In this document: one piece after another, positions 23,181 through 32,747 of the stretch
Layout: every line of letters begins with the position of its first letter
How positions within the stretch are numbered: the stretch's first letter is position 1
Virus record (IMG/VR): IMGVR_UViG_3300042503_000110
Location: 1 to 64,000 of that record
Length of the DNA stretch: 64,000 nucleotides
Source of the DNA: a virus
Reading direction: 5' to 3' (one strand)
Made by a program: the position numbers and the translations under genes
The notes under the pieces: generated by a model
Databases searched by the model: none
What the model saw: only the letters and a program-made list of their open reading frames with translations
What the model was told of the DNA's origin: nothing

Positions 23181-23396
23181 ATGCAAACCAACCAACCGAA
23201 GTCTTCTAGAAGGGAAAAAGAAATCATTCAACCCTCTAAAACATTCCAAGATTCTTTGTTCTCTGTAACAAAGGTTTTTTGGAAAGCTGGTTATCAGTAT
23301 AGCCAGAAGGGAAAGAATGAAGATTTTTATGCTACTCTTCTAGAGGACTTTATGAATTTATCCTACCAAGAATTTTTAACCAAATATGGCGAATAA
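23181..23396 (+). CDS. Small protein upstream of the terminase genes
   Basis: A 71-residue protein (MQTNQPKSSRREKEIIQPS). Basic N-terminus followed by a helical segment (FSVTKVFWKAGYQYSQKG, then ATLLEDFMNLSYQEFLTKYG). It overlaps the next gene by 11 bases. No family is recognised; position suggests a packaging or regulatory accessory. Confidence 0.5.
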   Translation: MQTNQPKSSRREKEIIQPSKTFQDSLFSVTKVFWKAGYQYSQKGKNEDFYATLLEDFMNLSYQEFLTKYGE

Positions 23397-23700
23397 AAAG
23401 CAAACATACGTATCAGCAGAACTAGAATGGGCAGAATCTAAACTAGCCGAATGGCGAGCGTACATAGATAACAACCCTATCAATACTCTGAAGGACAGAA
23501 TAGAATGGAAGCCAACATCCAAAGGTGGAACCATGCCTATGGTAATTGCCTCAATCGAGAGTCAGATTAAATCTCTTAGAGATACCATGAAAGAGTACCT
23601 AGCCTTACTAGATGTTGTAGATAAGCTTAGAGAAAAAGAAGAAGCCAAACAAGAGGCTCGTGGTTCTCAAGAGATTAACGGTAAAATGAAAAACTTTTAA
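23386..23700 (+). CDS. Small terminase candidate (pre-TerL coiled-coil protein)
   Basis: A 104-residue protein (MANKKQTYVSAELEWAESKL). It is largely helical with LKDRIEWKPTSKGGTMPMVIASIE in the centre and a long coiled coil (IKSLRDTMKEYLALLDVVDK). I recall this gene directly before the large terminase in crAss-like phages. Size, helical nature and two-base spacing to TerL make it a candidate small terminase subunit that recognises phage DNA, but I do not see a helix-turn-helix, so it might instead be a structural accessory. Confidence 0.55.
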   Translation: MANKKQTYVSAELEWAESKLAEWRAYIDNNPINTLKDRIEWKPTSKGGTMPMVIASIESQIKSLRDTMKEYLALLDVVDKLREKEEAKQEARGSQEINGKMKNF

Positions 23701-23702
23701 GT

Positions 23703-25715
23703 ATGCATTTAGACAGTCCAGAATTTTTAATTAACGTAAAGTCTTTGCCTGACCCAGAGTCAGCAGAGTATACTGCGTTTTGGCAAAATGAGGACAAAAA
23801 GATAAATGAAGGAGTAACTATAAATGGTTTCTACTTTTCTCCTTTTGTATACTGGCATTTAAATTTTGGGGCCTTATACATTGACGAAAAGGTAGGAAAT
23901 AGAAATATAAGGAAACTAGGTAAGCCCCAGTTATGGGATACATACCTAGAAGTGGATGATGCGATTTACCGCGCAGAGAATCACCCAGATGGAAAGAAAG
24001 GTCTGGTGATAGTAGGTAGTCGACGTATTTCAAAAACCATTCTTACATCTTCATACATTGCCCATAAGGCAATTACACTTCAGGGAGGGGACAATCTAAT
24101 TTCCGCTCTAAACCAACCTGACTTGAATAACACTACTCAAGCCGTGGATCTTATTTTGCGTAACCTCCCTGATTATTTTAGATTCCCCCGTATTGAAGAC
24201 GACTGGAAACGTCAAGTAACTTTAGGTTACAAAGACAAAAAGTCCAACGCAAGACACGAGTGGTCTAAGATACATGTAAGAAACTTTGACGAAGGGAACA
24301 ATACGGAAGCAGCAGCAGGTCTTACTCTATCCTCTTTCATGCTTGAAGAAGCAGGTAAAGGCAGAATCTTGAACTGCTTGGCTGCGACTATCCCATGTTT
24401 TGACTCACCTTATGGATGGCGTTGTTCTCCTATTGTAATTGGAACATCGGGAGACATGACTAAGGCAGGAGACTTAGAAGAACTTTTTAATAACCCTGAC
24501 GCATATAACTTTCTTCCCGTAGCTGTAGAAGAGTCTGGAAAGTCTTACGGACTATTTGTCCCAGGAACAAAGTCTCTTAAAGTACCTAAAGAACCAACTC
24601 CTCTTGGACTTTACCTAGAGAAAGAAGATCCTTCTGAACTAGATAACATTACTATTTGGGTAGCCAACCAAGACAAGGGTAAGGAAATGATTATAAAGAA
24701 CAGGGAGCAAGTTAAAAAAGCCTCTGGTCTTGAAGCTTATCTAAAGGAGGTCATGTACTACCCGCTCACGCACGAGGAGTGTTTTATGGAAATGTCACAG
24801 AACATTTTTCCTGTAGACCTTCTTCAGGAGCAATTACAGAAACTTGTAGCAAATGAAGTACGTGCAGATTTTGTAGAATTGTACGTAAAGCCTGATGGAA
24901 AAGTAGGACACAAGTTCACGGATAAAAAGCCTGTAGAAAACTTTCCAACTAAACCAGCAGATAATCTAGAAGGCGTAACCCAAATATGGGAGTATCCTAT
25001 TCTAGATGCACCTTATGGACTTTATACAGCAGGGACTGACCCATACAAACAATCTCAAGCACAATACTCTACTTCATTAGGATCTACTTACATTTATAAA
25101 AGAGTTCATAATCTTTCAGGTGAAGGTTGGCAGAATATTGTTGTGGCCGCATACACAGGTCGTCCTAAGAAGATTGACATGTGGTACGAGAATACCAAGA
25201 ACCTATTAAAATTCTATAATGCCAAGAGTCTTTGTGAAAACATGGACTATGGTTTTATTCAACACTGCGTAGAGAAAAATGAAGGTGCACGTATTCTAGA
25301 ACGTACTCCATCATTCTTAACGGACATCCACCCCAACTCTATGGTAAACCGTGACTACGGAATACACATGACCAAAGAGATTAAGGCTTATCTACTAGGT
25401 CTTATTATCGAGTATATAACTGAAGTCATTGATGTAGAGCGTGATGCAGCAGGAAATATTACAAAAGAACGCTTAGGTGTAACTAGAATTTTAGATCCCC
25501 TTTTGATAAAAGAATTAATAAAATATACACCAAAACTCAATGTTGACCGTATTATTGCATTTGGTTTGACATTGGCTATGACTCGAAGTCTTTCTAATAA
25601 AATTACCATCCATAGTAATGCAGAGGACGACAGGATTAGAGAATACTTTCAAACCAAAAAAACTTCTAGTCCATTTAGGATTGGAGGATCAACACCATTT
25701 TCAAGATTTAGATAA
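23703..25715 (+). CDS. terL: Terminase large subunit
   Basis: A 670-residue packaging motor with ATPase and nuclease. The Walker A-like loop GSRRISKT lies at residues 105-112, with Ser in place of the usual second Gly. The Walker B stretch SSFMLEEAGK is near residues 208-217. The nuclease (RNase H-like) part includes YTAGTDPYKQ near residue 445 and CENMDYGF near 510. It matches the size and layout of crAss-like TerL. It translocates DNA into the prohead and cuts it at the end of packaging. It is preceded by the small terminase candidate and followed after eight bases by the portal gene, the classical head operon order. Confidence 0.9.
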   Translation: MHLDSPEFLINVKSLPDPESAEYTAFWQNEDKKINEGVTINGFYFSPFVYWHLNFGALYIDEKVGNRNIRKLGKPQLWDTYLEVDDAIYRAENHPDGKKGLVIVGSRRISKTILTSSYIAHKAITLQGGDNLISALNQPDLNNTTQAVDLILRNLPDYFRFPRIEDDWKRQVTLGYKDKKSNARHEWSKIHVRNFDEGNNTEAAAGLTLSSFMLEEAGKGRILNCLAATIPCFDSPYGWRCSPIVIGTSGDMTKAGDLEELFNNPDAYNFLPVAVEESGKSYGLFVPGTKSLKVPKEPTPLGLYLEKEDPSELDNITIWVANQDKGKEMIIKNREQVKKASGLEAYLKEVMYYPLTHEECFMEMSQNIFPVDLLQEQLQKLVANEVRADFVELYVKPDGKVGHKFTDKKPVENFPTKPADNLEGVTQIWEYPILDAPYGLYTAGTDPYKQSQAQYSTSLGSTYIYKRVHNLSGEGWQNIVVAAYTGRPKKIDMWYENTKNLLKFYNAKSLCENMDYGFIQHCVEKNEGARILERTPSFLTDIHPNSMVNRDYGIHMTKEIKAYLLGLIIEYITEVIDVERDAAGNITKERLGVTRILDPLLIKELIKYTPKLNVDRIIAFGLTLAMTRSLSNKITIHSNAEDDRIREYFQTKKTSSPFRIGGSTPFSRFR

Positions 25716-25723
25716 CTACAACT

Positions 25724-28168
25724 ATGATAATTGAAGCTTTAAAAGAATACAATGACCCGCTAAATCATGCGTATTTTTATCCTAAACAGTTTGTAACTAG
25801 GAAGGAAAAAGGCACTGAGCAGTTTATTAAGTCTACTTTAGACTACTTTGCTAACATTGCTTTTGCTCAGTACAAACAAAATATACAATTCCGTAAAAAC
25901 TATAGATTGTTTAACGGTGAATTTAACTTTGAGGATTATGTTAATCAGCCAGAGTTCAAAGAGATTCTTGATTACTTGGCAGATGTACCTGACCAAGAGC
26001 CTGAAGTTCCTCAGTATCTTAAACATTATTCTATAGTAACTCCGCCAATTAACCAACTTAAAGGTGAATTGATTAATCGCCCACACAAGTACAAGGTAAA
26101 GGCAGTAGACGATGCGGCTATAGAAGAGACAATTGATTTCAGAACTAATCTCCTTAAAGACTATTTCTTAAATCAACTACAAGCTAAGCTAGAAGGCCAG
26201 CCTATATCTCCTGAAGAGATGGCTGCTCAAGAACAAGAGATTCAAAACAAAATTTTAGACTATACTTCTTTAGCAGAAGAGTGGGGTAATAAAACATTAA
26301 CTGCACTTAAGTATCACTTTAACTTTAAAGAGAAATCAGCGCAGGCTTTTCTTGATTTCTTAATTACAGGTAAAGAGTATCACCACTTCTATCCAGATAA
26401 CTCTCGTGTAGGTTATAGTTACAAAGTAGAGAACCCTTCAAACGTTTGGTACTTAGCAAATCGTAATGCTATCTACACAGATGATTGTTGGGCAATTGGA
26501 ACTATTGAAGTTCTTTCTGTTTCTGAGATTCTTGCACGTTACCAATTAACAGGAGAGGAAGTTGAGCATCTTGAAACCAGAGCAATCCAGAATCTTCGTA
26601 ACAACGAATATTCTCCACTAGCTCCAGCACTTCCTAACCCTAACGATCCTTTGTGGCAGTTGACCTTCGAAAACGTAGGTGACTTTGCTAACGGAGGTAT
26701 TGACCATAACGTATTCTCGTTTAACTCTCAGCACGCCTTTACAGTAGTTACTTGTTACTGGCAGTCTAAGAAGTTAATCTACAAAAGAACTTTCCTAGAT
26801 GAGCAAGGCTTCCAGCAAGAAATGTTTGTAAACGAAGATTACAAGTTTGACAAACGTATGGGAGATGTATCTCTTGAAGAGATTTGGATTAACGAGTGGT
26901 GGAGAGGAATTAAGATAGGAGCAGATATCTACATCAACGTAGAGCCTTTAGAGTATCTTTCTTCGAGTCCTATTGTAGGAGTAATCAACACAGCACGTAA
27001 TACTCAAGGTAAATCTTTCTTAGACTTGCTTAAGCCGTACCAGATTCTTTATAACATTGCAATGAACCAATTGTGGGAGTTGCTTGAAAAAGAAATAGGT
27101 GTTGTGTTCCTAGGTGACTTGAAGGTGATTCCTAAGAAAGATTCTCAAGACCCTATTGAGATGCTTTTGTGGAACGCTAAGAACAGAGGTACATTGTTTA
27201 TCGATACTTCTATTGAGAATACAGGAGGTGCAGTTCAGTTTAACCAAATGTCTCGCGTAGACCTTTCTCGTTCTGCTGAGATACAGACTCGTATTCAATT
27301 AGCACAAATCTTAAGAAACGAAGCTTATGAATTGATTGGTATTACTCGTCAGCGTTTAGGAGCAACTCAACCTTCAGAAACTGCTACAGCTACCAACCAT
27401 GCAATGGTACAATCTTTTGCACAGACTGAAACTTGGTTTGCTTGGCACGACACTATTCTTCAAAAAGTCTATCAGACTATTCTAGATATGACTCAATACA
27501 TAGAGTTGCAGAAGCCAACTTCTACATTAAACTATCTTAACTCTGAATTAGAGAATGTCTTTCTCCAGATTACGAAAGATGAACTTCTTCACGAGTTATT
27601 TGTGTTTGTAACTTCATACGCAGAAGATAAAGCTACTCTTGACCAATTGAAACAGTTGGCACAACCTGCAATGCAGAACGGAGCCGAGCTTATCGAGATG
27701 CTTGACTTGTTTACTGCATCATCTGAAAGAAACTTACGTAAGACTCTAGAAGATGTACAGAAGCGTAAGCAAGCAATGATGGAGCAACAGAACCAGTTGA
27801 AGCAACAAGAGATGGCTCAACAGCAAGAACAGTTCCAGCAAAAAATGCAAATGGACGCTGCTGAAAAAGCTGAACAGGCTCGTCGTGATGATATGAACAA
27901 AGAACTTGACAGACAAAACCGCCTAGAAGTTGAAAAGCTTAGAGGTATTGCAAACGAAGGTTCGTTTAATCCAACAGCAGACACAACTGATTTGCTAATC
28001 AAACAAACGTCTCTATCTCAACAAATCTCTAAGGATGCTTTTGAAAAAGCAACCAAGCAAAGACAAAACTCTTTAAAAGAAAGAGAACTTGATCTTAAAG
28101 AGAAGGAGATAGACACTAGTCTTCAGATAGCAAAAACCAATAAAAACAAGTATGATAAGAAAAAGTAA
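25724..28168 (+). CDS. Portal protein
   Basis: An 814-residue protein between TerL and the capsid genes. It has the crAss-like portal pattern: an N-terminal YFANIAFAQYKQNIQFRKNY, a wing/stem region with GNKTLTALKYHF and WINEWWRGIKIG, a hydrophobic IVGVINTARNTQGKSFLDLL, then GATQPSETATATNHAMVQSF (typical of portals near the stem/tunnel loop). The last 130 residues are a long Gln/Lys/Glu coiled coil (EQQNQLKQQEMAQQQEQ). A dodecamer would form the DNA entry channel. A hairpin follows the stop. Confidence 0.85.
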   Translation: MIIEALKEYNDPLNHAYFYPKQFVTRKEKGTEQFIKSTLDYFANIAFAQYKQNIQFRKNYRLFNGEFNFEDYVNQPEFKEILDYLADVPDQEPEVPQYLKHYSIVTPPINQLKGELINRPHKYKVKAVDDAAIEETIDFRTNLLKDYFLNQLQAKLEGQPISPEEMAAQEQEIQNKILDYTSLAEEWGNKTLTALKYHFNFKEKSAQAFLDFLITGKEYHHFYPDNSRVGYSYKVENPSNVWYLANRNAIYTDDCWAIGTIEVLSVSEILARYQLTGEEVEHLETRAIQNLRNNEYSPLAPALPNPNDPLWQLTFENVGDFANGGIDHNVFSFNSQHAFTVVTCYWQSKKLIYKRTFLDEQGFQQEMFVNEDYKFDKRMGDVSLEEIWINEWWRGIKIGADIYINVEPLEYLSSSPIVGVINTARNTQGKSFLDLLKPYQILYNIAMNQLWELLEKEIGVVFLGDLKVIPKKDSQDPIEMLLWNAKNRGTLFIDTSIENTGGAVQFNQMSRVDLSRSAEIQTRIQLAQILRNEAYELIGITRQRLGATQPSETATATNHAMVQSFAQTETWFAWHDTILQKVYQTILDMTQYIELQKPTSTLNYLNSELENVFLQITKDELLHELFVFVTSYAEDKATLDQLKQLAQPAMQNGAELIEMLDLFTASSERNLRKTLEDVQKRKQAMMEQQNQLKQQEMAQQQEQFQQKMQMDAAEKAEQARRDDMNKELDRQNRLEVEKLRGIANEGSFNPTADTTDLLIKQTSLSQQISKDAFEKATKQRQNSLKERELDLKEKEIDTSLQIAKTNKNKYDKKK

Positions 28169-28170
28169 GA

Positions 28171-28191
28171 AGCCAAATTTACAGTTTGGCT
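28171..28191 (+). terminator. Hairpin after the portal gene
   Basis: AGCCAAA (28171-28177), seven-base loop, TTTGGCT (28185-28191). The bases after it are not a clean T-run (a run of seven Ts comes about 15 bases later), so termination may be weak. Confidence 0.5.
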
Positions 28192-28218
28192 ATAATAATC
28201 ACGACTTTTTTTAACTTG

Positions 28219-28248
28219 TTGAATTAATTTTTTTAAACATTAATTTTG
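28219..28248 (+). promoter_or_regulatory. Promoter for the scaffold/capsid genes
   Basis: TTG at 28219-28221, 19 bases, then TAATTTTG at 28241-28248. The ATG follows at 28268 after an AACCAAACCAACCAC leader. Confidence 0.65.
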
Positions 28249-28255
28249 AACTAAC

Positions 28256-28265
28256 CAAACCAACC
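28256..28265 (+). promoter_or_regulatory. CAAACCAACC leader motif
   Basis: One-base variant of the AAAACCAACC element, two bases before the ATG at 28268. Confidence 0.35.
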
Positions 28266-28267
28266 AC

Positions 28268-29440
28268 ATGATAACAAATGACAATCCACTAGAAAGTCTA
28301 GAGTTCTTAGATTTACTATCAGGAGAAGATCCAATTGATTCTCCCGCCTATGACCCCAACAAGAATATCGCACCTGATATTCTTTCTGGCAAACCATTAA
28401 CTCCTCCAGATGATAATTTGGATGACGAAGATGAAGATGACGATACATCTAGTTCTAACGATGAGCCACCAGCTCCCGCACAGAAAACTCAAAGTCAACC
28501 TCCTGCAAATGAACCTGCAGATGAGGATGAACCTTTAGATGATGATGAGGACGATGATGACATCAACTACTTTGAAACCTTTGGAAAAGGATTAATCAAA
28601 GCAGGAATGTTGGAAGTAGGAGAAGGAGAAGATCCAGAAAAGATTGAGTGGACTGAAGAAACTTTCTTAAATAAGATGGAAGAAACCATTGAGAAGAAAG
28701 CTTGGGATACTTTAGAAAGCATTGCTTTGGAAACTTACGGAGAAGCAGGAGTTAAACTTGTTGAGGACTTATTTATAAATAAAGTTCCAGTTAACGAGTA
28801 CTTGACTATGTTCCGTAACGAAGAGGTTGTAGCTAACATTGACTTGAACAGTGAAATGAATCAAGAAAGAGTTGTACGTCTCTACCTAGCAAAGACAGGA
28901 ATGGAAGAAGAAGAAATCGACGATCAGATTGCTTATGCAAAAGATAACGAAAGACTTCCTTCTTACGCTAAAAAGTATCACGGAAAACTGCTTGAGAGAA
29001 TGGAGTATGAGCGTCAAACTATGGCACAAGAAAGTGCTGCTAGAGTAGAGGCCGCTCAACAGAAAGAACAAGAGCGTCAAGAGTTGTATGCTAATGTTCT
29101 TGAGAAATCCATTAAGGACGGATCAATTGAAGGATATCCTATAAACGAAAACTCTGCTGGGGAGTTGTTTGATTTTGTTTTAGCTAAATCAGTACAATTA
29201 CCTAACGGACAAAAAATCAGCGAATTTGAATACAAACTAGCTGTAATGCGTCAAGAGGATCCATCTAAATTTTTAGCTGTAGCAAGACTAGTTCAGAACG
29301 GCCTAGACTTGAGTCCAATTAAAAAGAAAGGTGTATCTGAAGAGACAAACTCAATTTTCAACGAATTGAGAACCAAAACTAAAAAGCCCGCCAAGAGCAA
29401 CAAGTCTGACCAAGACATGTTCTCTAGGTACTTTAAATAA
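28268..29440 (+). CDS. Putative scaffolding protein
   Basis: A 390-residue acidic protein between portal and major capsid protein, the usual place for a scaffold. Residues about 50-100 are dominated by Asp/Glu, Pro and Ser (DDEDEDDDTSSSNDEPPAP, later DDDEDDDDINYF). The rest is strongly helical with coiled-coil character (RMEYERQTMAQESAARVEAA). The C-terminus is short and basic (KTKKPAKSNKSDQDMFSRYFK), as in scaffold segments that touch the capsid protein. It has its own promoter. No protease motif is visible. Confidence 0.65.
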   Translation: MITNDNPLESLEFLDLLSGEDPIDSPAYDPNKNIAPDILSGKPLTPPDDNLDDEDEDDDTSSSNDEPPAPAQKTQSQPPANEPADEDEPLDDDEDDDDINYFETFGKGLIKAGMLEVGEGEDPEKIEWTEETFLNKMEETIEKKAWDTLESIALETYGEAGVKLVEDLFINKVPVNEYLTMFRNEEVVANIDLNSEMNQERVVRLYLAKTGMEEEEIDDQIAYAKDNERLPSYAKKYHGKLLERMEYERQTMAQESAARVEAAQQKEQERQELYANVLEKSIKDGSIEGYPINENSAGELFDFVLAKSVQLPNGQKISEFEYKLAVMRQEDPSKFLAVARLVQNGLDLSPIKKKGVSEETNSIFNELRTKTKKPAKSNKSDQDMFSRYFK

Positions 29441-29460
29441 TAACATAAACTAAAAGAACT

Positions 29461-31005
29461 ATGCCAAATCAAAACATTCCAAGAGTCAATGGGCGAGTGA
29501 TAGCTAACGCCCACATGACTAGTTCTTACTATTCCAAAAATGGTTTGAACAAACTGACCGACAAAAACTTTGTCGAAACTATGTTGCGTACTAAGCCTGA
29601 CCAGTATGACAAAATGATGATTCGTTTGTTTACAGACACTCGTTTGTATTCTAACGATTTGATCGATCTTGTTATGAAGTCTGGCAAGCCCTTCATGGTA
29701 AACGATCCTAATGGTGTTTTCACCTACAAGATTAAGAAACGCGCTGAACTTCCTAAAGTTGTAGCTGCTTACTCTGCTGGTACTACTTCAGCTTTGCCTG
29801 CAAAGCCTGGTATCGACGGACAAGAGTTTGACATTATCCTTGACAAGCAAGTATTTGCTGTTAACGATATTATCACTTCTCACCGTTACGAGCAAGAGGT
29901 TCAAGTTCAGATTGTGTCTGAAGGTGAGCGTTTTCAAAATGCTTTCCGTTATCGTTGCCGTGCTGCTGGTGCTAACTCTGCTGATTTCGTAAGCTCACGC
30001 TTCTTGACAGTAGGGGTTGAGTACTTCAAAGTTGGTAACGTATTGGGTGAGTTCTCTACTAGCTTCTCTGGTTTAGGCTTGTTCGATGGTCACTTAGAAG
30101 TTATGGCTGATGTTCTTAACCAATATGGTGTAGAGCATACCATCACTGACTGGGCTGATGCTACCAAATTAGGTGCACAAACTGACGCTTCTGGTAATCC
30201 TTTGGATATCACTTACTACTCTGTAACTGATCCTAACGCTGAAGGTGAGAAAACCAAAATCGTTGGTTGGGAGCCTACAGTATCTAGATTGCTTCGTATG
30301 GAGATGATGCGCATGCGTGCGAACATGTTGATGTGGGGTCGTCAAGGTAACACTAAAGATGAAAAAGGTCGTCCAACTCGTTTGAAGCCAGGTTTGTGGC
30401 AGCAATTGCACTTGGGTAACGTTATCTACTATGATCGCGGTCAATTCAGCTTGAACCTTTTGCGTTCTGCAATCGGTGACTTGTTCTACAACCGTGTGAA
30501 AGTATCTGAGCGTTATGTAAAAGTATACACTAACCGTGCAGGTATGGAATTGGCTTCATCTGCAATGCGTAAAGACTTCAACAACTCTAACTTCATGTTG
30601 TCTGCTGACAAATTCATGGATGGTAAAGATCGTTTGAAGCAAGGTTACGCTTTACAGTTTGACCACTTCATGACTACTGAAACTGGTCCTGTTGAGTTCA
30701 TCGAACTTGAACAATTGAACGAGCATGCTACTTTCTTGGAATTAGGTCCTAATAAGAAAGTTCCACCAATTTTCATCATCATGGACGTGAGCAACGAAGG
30801 TGGCTCTAACATCCGCGAGGTGAAATTGTCAACTCGTCCTAACATGTACTACCAGTACATCCCTGGTTCAGTAGGTTTCGGAAGTCAACAAACTGTAATT
30901 GCTAACAAAGATCCTTATAGCACTTACATCATGAAAGACTTCTGCGGTATCTTCTTGGAAGATCCAACCAGAACTGTAATCATTAAAGAATACCCACGCC
31001 TCTAA
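29461..31005 (+). CDS. Major capsid protein
   Basis: A 514-residue protein starting MPNQNIPRVNGRVIANAHMT, in the position and size of crAss-like HK97-fold major capsid proteins. Recognisable stretches are KFVETMLRTKPDQYDKMMIR-like helices, HRYEQEVQVQIVSEGERF, VEPTVSRLLRMEMMRMRANM-like spine helix text and MWGRQGNTKDEKGRP. Codon choice is strikingly biased compared with neighbours (CGT for Arg, GGT for Gly, TTG for Leu), as expected for the most abundant phage protein. A GGGGGAG/CTCCCCC hairpin follows. The name rests on position, length and remembered family pattern. Confidence 0.85.
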   Translation: MPNQNIPRVNGRVIANAHMTSSYYSKNGLNKLTDKNFVETMLRTKPDQYDKMMIRLFTDTRLYSNDLIDLVMKSGKPFMVNDPNGVFTYKIKKRAELPKVVAAYSAGTTSALPAKPGIDGQEFDIILDKQVFAVNDIITSHRYEQEVQVQIVSEGERFQNAFRYRCRAAGANSADFVSSRFLTVGVEYFKVGNVLGEFSTSFSGLGLFDGHLEVMADVLNQYGVEHTITDWADATKLGAQTDASGNPLDITYYSVTDPNAEGEKTKIVGWEPTVSRLLRMEMMRMRANMLMWGRQGNTKDEKGRPTRLKPGLWQQLHLGNVIYYDRGQFSLNLLRSAIGDLFYNRVKVSERYVKVYTNRAGMELASSAMRKDFNNSNFMLSADKFMDGKDRLKQGYALQFDHFMTTETGPVEFIELEQLNEHATFLELGPNKKVPPIFIIMDVSNEGGSNIREVKLSTRPNMYYQYIPGSVGFGSQQTVIANKDPYSTYIMKDFCGIFLEDPTRTVIIKEYPRL

Positions 31006-31022
31006 TCTAGGCGGTCTCTAGA

Positions 31023-31043
31023 GGGGGAGCCGAAAACTCCCCC
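31023..31043 (+). terminator. Hairpin after the capsid gene
   Basis: GGGGGAG (31023-31029), seven-base loop, CTCCCCC (31037-31043), followed by only two Ts. It is probably a partial terminator or a 3' stabilising hairpin. The same stem recurs at 34096. Confidence 0.65.
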
Positions 31044-31071
31044 TTACAGGGACATAGATTAAACAAAAACA

Positions 31072-31081
31072 AAAACCAACC
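31072..31081 (+). promoter_or_regulatory. AAAACCAACC leader motif
   Basis: Ten bases directly before the ATG at 31082, identical to those before 7584 and 21839. Confidence 0.4.
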
Positions 31082-32020
31082 ATGACTAAAGAATTATTAA
31101 AGGGAGTGCGTATAATCCGCCCTTACAAAAAATCGATCTCTAATCCTCGCACATTAGAAGGATCATTAGCCCAAAACGGCTACAACTTTATCCCAGGAAC
31201 TGCTCGAAAGTTTTATCCGAGAGTAGATTCAAGGGGTGTAATAAGAACAGGACTCGATGAAAACTCTCCGAAGTTGAAAGGAATCCTGGACTTAAAAACA
31301 AGGGAACAAGAAACTGCACGAGTTAAGCAATTAAAAGAGTACTACGAATCTTTGCTTGACGAGTCACTTGAACCTAACAGTACGTTCTATGACGAAATAA
31401 AAGAAAATGGAATTAACCTCGAGGACGGAGATAACATTTTTAATATGGACAATCCAAGAGATGCAGTAAACTTTTACTGGTTGATGGAGACAGAAATGGT
31501 TGCACCTAGTTTAGATGCAATTGAGTCTGGCGAAACTGACGGATCTATGGTAAGATTTTACGTATTTGATGGAACCGTTGAGACTAAGAGTACATTTGAA
31601 CGCAAGAAGCGTATTAACAGTGCGATTGCGGCTTTAGATAAAATGAGCCAAATCAAACGTAAGAAAGTTCAAAAGCTTATTGGCTTAGGTCTTTCTAATA
31701 CAGCTTCCGAGGAAGAAGTATACAATGCAGTGGATGAGTACTTAAGAACTCCTTCAACTGCTTTGGGACTTGATCCTATAGAAAACTTTATGAGAATCAT
31801 GAATTACAGTGATGACTTGTTAGATGTCAAATCTTTGATTCGCGATCTTGTAGACACAAACATTGTCCGTGTAAAAGGTTCTGTAGTTTACGAAGGTGAG
31901 CATGTGTGGGCTAAATCAGCAGAGGAGTTTGAACTTCTTTTGGTTGACCCTAAGAACACCGTAGAATACGATTCTTTCAAAGACAAGTTAAAACAAAAAC
32001 TAAAGATTAATACCTTATAA
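31082..32020 (+). CDS. Conserved virion protein after the capsid gene
   Basis: A 312-residue, mostly helical protein (MTKELLKGVRIIRPYKKSIS). A basic N-terminal segment is followed by helices such as ETARVKQLKEYYESLL and FERKKRINSAIAALDKMSQI. Its location immediately after the major capsid protein suggests an auxiliary capsid or head-completion protein of the crAss-like type. No enzymatic motif is seen. Its codon use (AGA, TTA) is ordinary, unlike the capsid gene. The TAA stop overlaps the next ATG (TAATG), so translation is coupled with the ring-protein candidate. Confidence 0.55.
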   Translation: MTKELLKGVRIIRPYKKSISNPRTLEGSLAQNGYNFIPGTARKFYPRVDSRGVIRTGLDENSPKLKGILDLKTREQETARVKQLKEYYESLLDESLEPNSTFYDEIKENGINLEDGDNIFNMDNPRDAVNFYWLMETEMVAPSLDAIESGETDGSMVRFYVFDGTVETKSTFERKKRINSAIAALDKMSQIKRKKVQKLIGLGLSNTASEEEVYNAVDEYLRTPSTALGLDPIENFMRIMNYSDDLLDVKSLIRDLVDTNIVRVKGSVVYEGEHVWAKSAEEFELLLVDPKNTVEYDSFKDKLKQKLKINTL

Positions 32021-32736
32021 TGATACCTGTTCAAGAGTTGATATACGAGTTTAAACTGATGATTAACAAAGTTAATCGCCAGGACAATGTGGATATTCCA
32101 GTTGAGGATATTATCATTTATTTGAATCGTGCTCAACTCTCTTGGGTTAAAACTAAGATTAACCCTAACAACGTATACAAAACAGGGTATGAGTCTATTA
32201 GGAAACGTATTGATGACTTGCAGACCTTAAAGGTTACTAATGCAAAACTCAATGCAATTAAAACGAATGATACTTATCTAGTAGGCTATGAGTGCCCATT
32301 AGACCAAGCAGCAGATTATATGTTCTACGTATCTGGCCACTGTGCTGCCACAAAAAACAAATGTGTGCAGAACATTGGAATAGATTTAGTAAAGCAAGGA
32401 GACATCCGAACCATGTATTTTGACGCGAACTTTAGCCCTTCATTTGAATGGAGAAGCACACTAGCTACCATAGGCGATGATAAGTTGTACGTATATACTG
32501 GAGAGGAGTTTACAGTGAATGAAGTCTTTTTAACTTACTTACGTTATCCTAAAACTATTGATGTTGAAGGTTACGAGAAGTTAGATGGAACTTTATCTAA
32601 AGATGTAAACTGTGAACTTCCTGCTTATGCTAAATATGATATAGTAGATTTAGCCGTAAAATTTGCAGCACAATCTAATGATAATCAAACTCAGGCATTA
32701 TTTGCCGAAGATAGGTTCGTTAAACACTCTGAATAA
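32020..32736 (+). CDS. Head-tail connector (ring) protein candidate
   Basis: A 238-residue protein. The N-terminal helices (MIPVQELIYEFKLMINKVNR then VPVEDIIIYLNRAQLSWVKT-like text) match the pattern of crAss-like ring/adaptor proteins, which sit below the portal. A beta region around YLVGYECPLDQAADYMFYVS and a helical end (YDIVDLAVKFAAQSNDNQ) follow. The start overlaps the stop of the preceding gene, and 11 bases separate it from the next. The function is inferred from order and pattern. Confidence 0.6.
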   Translation: MIPVQELIYEFKLMINKVNRQDNVDIPVEDIIIYLNRAQLSWVKTKINPNNVYKTGYESIRKRIDDLQTLKVTNAKLNAIKTNDTYLVGYECPLDQAADYMFYVSGHCAATKNKCVQNIGIDLVKQGDIRTMYFDANFSPSFEWRSTLATIGDDKLYVYTGEEFTVNEVFLTYLRYPKTIDVEGYEKLDGTLSKDVNCELPAYAKYDIVDLAVKFAAQSNDNQTQALFAEDRFVKHSE

Positions 32737-32747
32737 TATAAAATAAC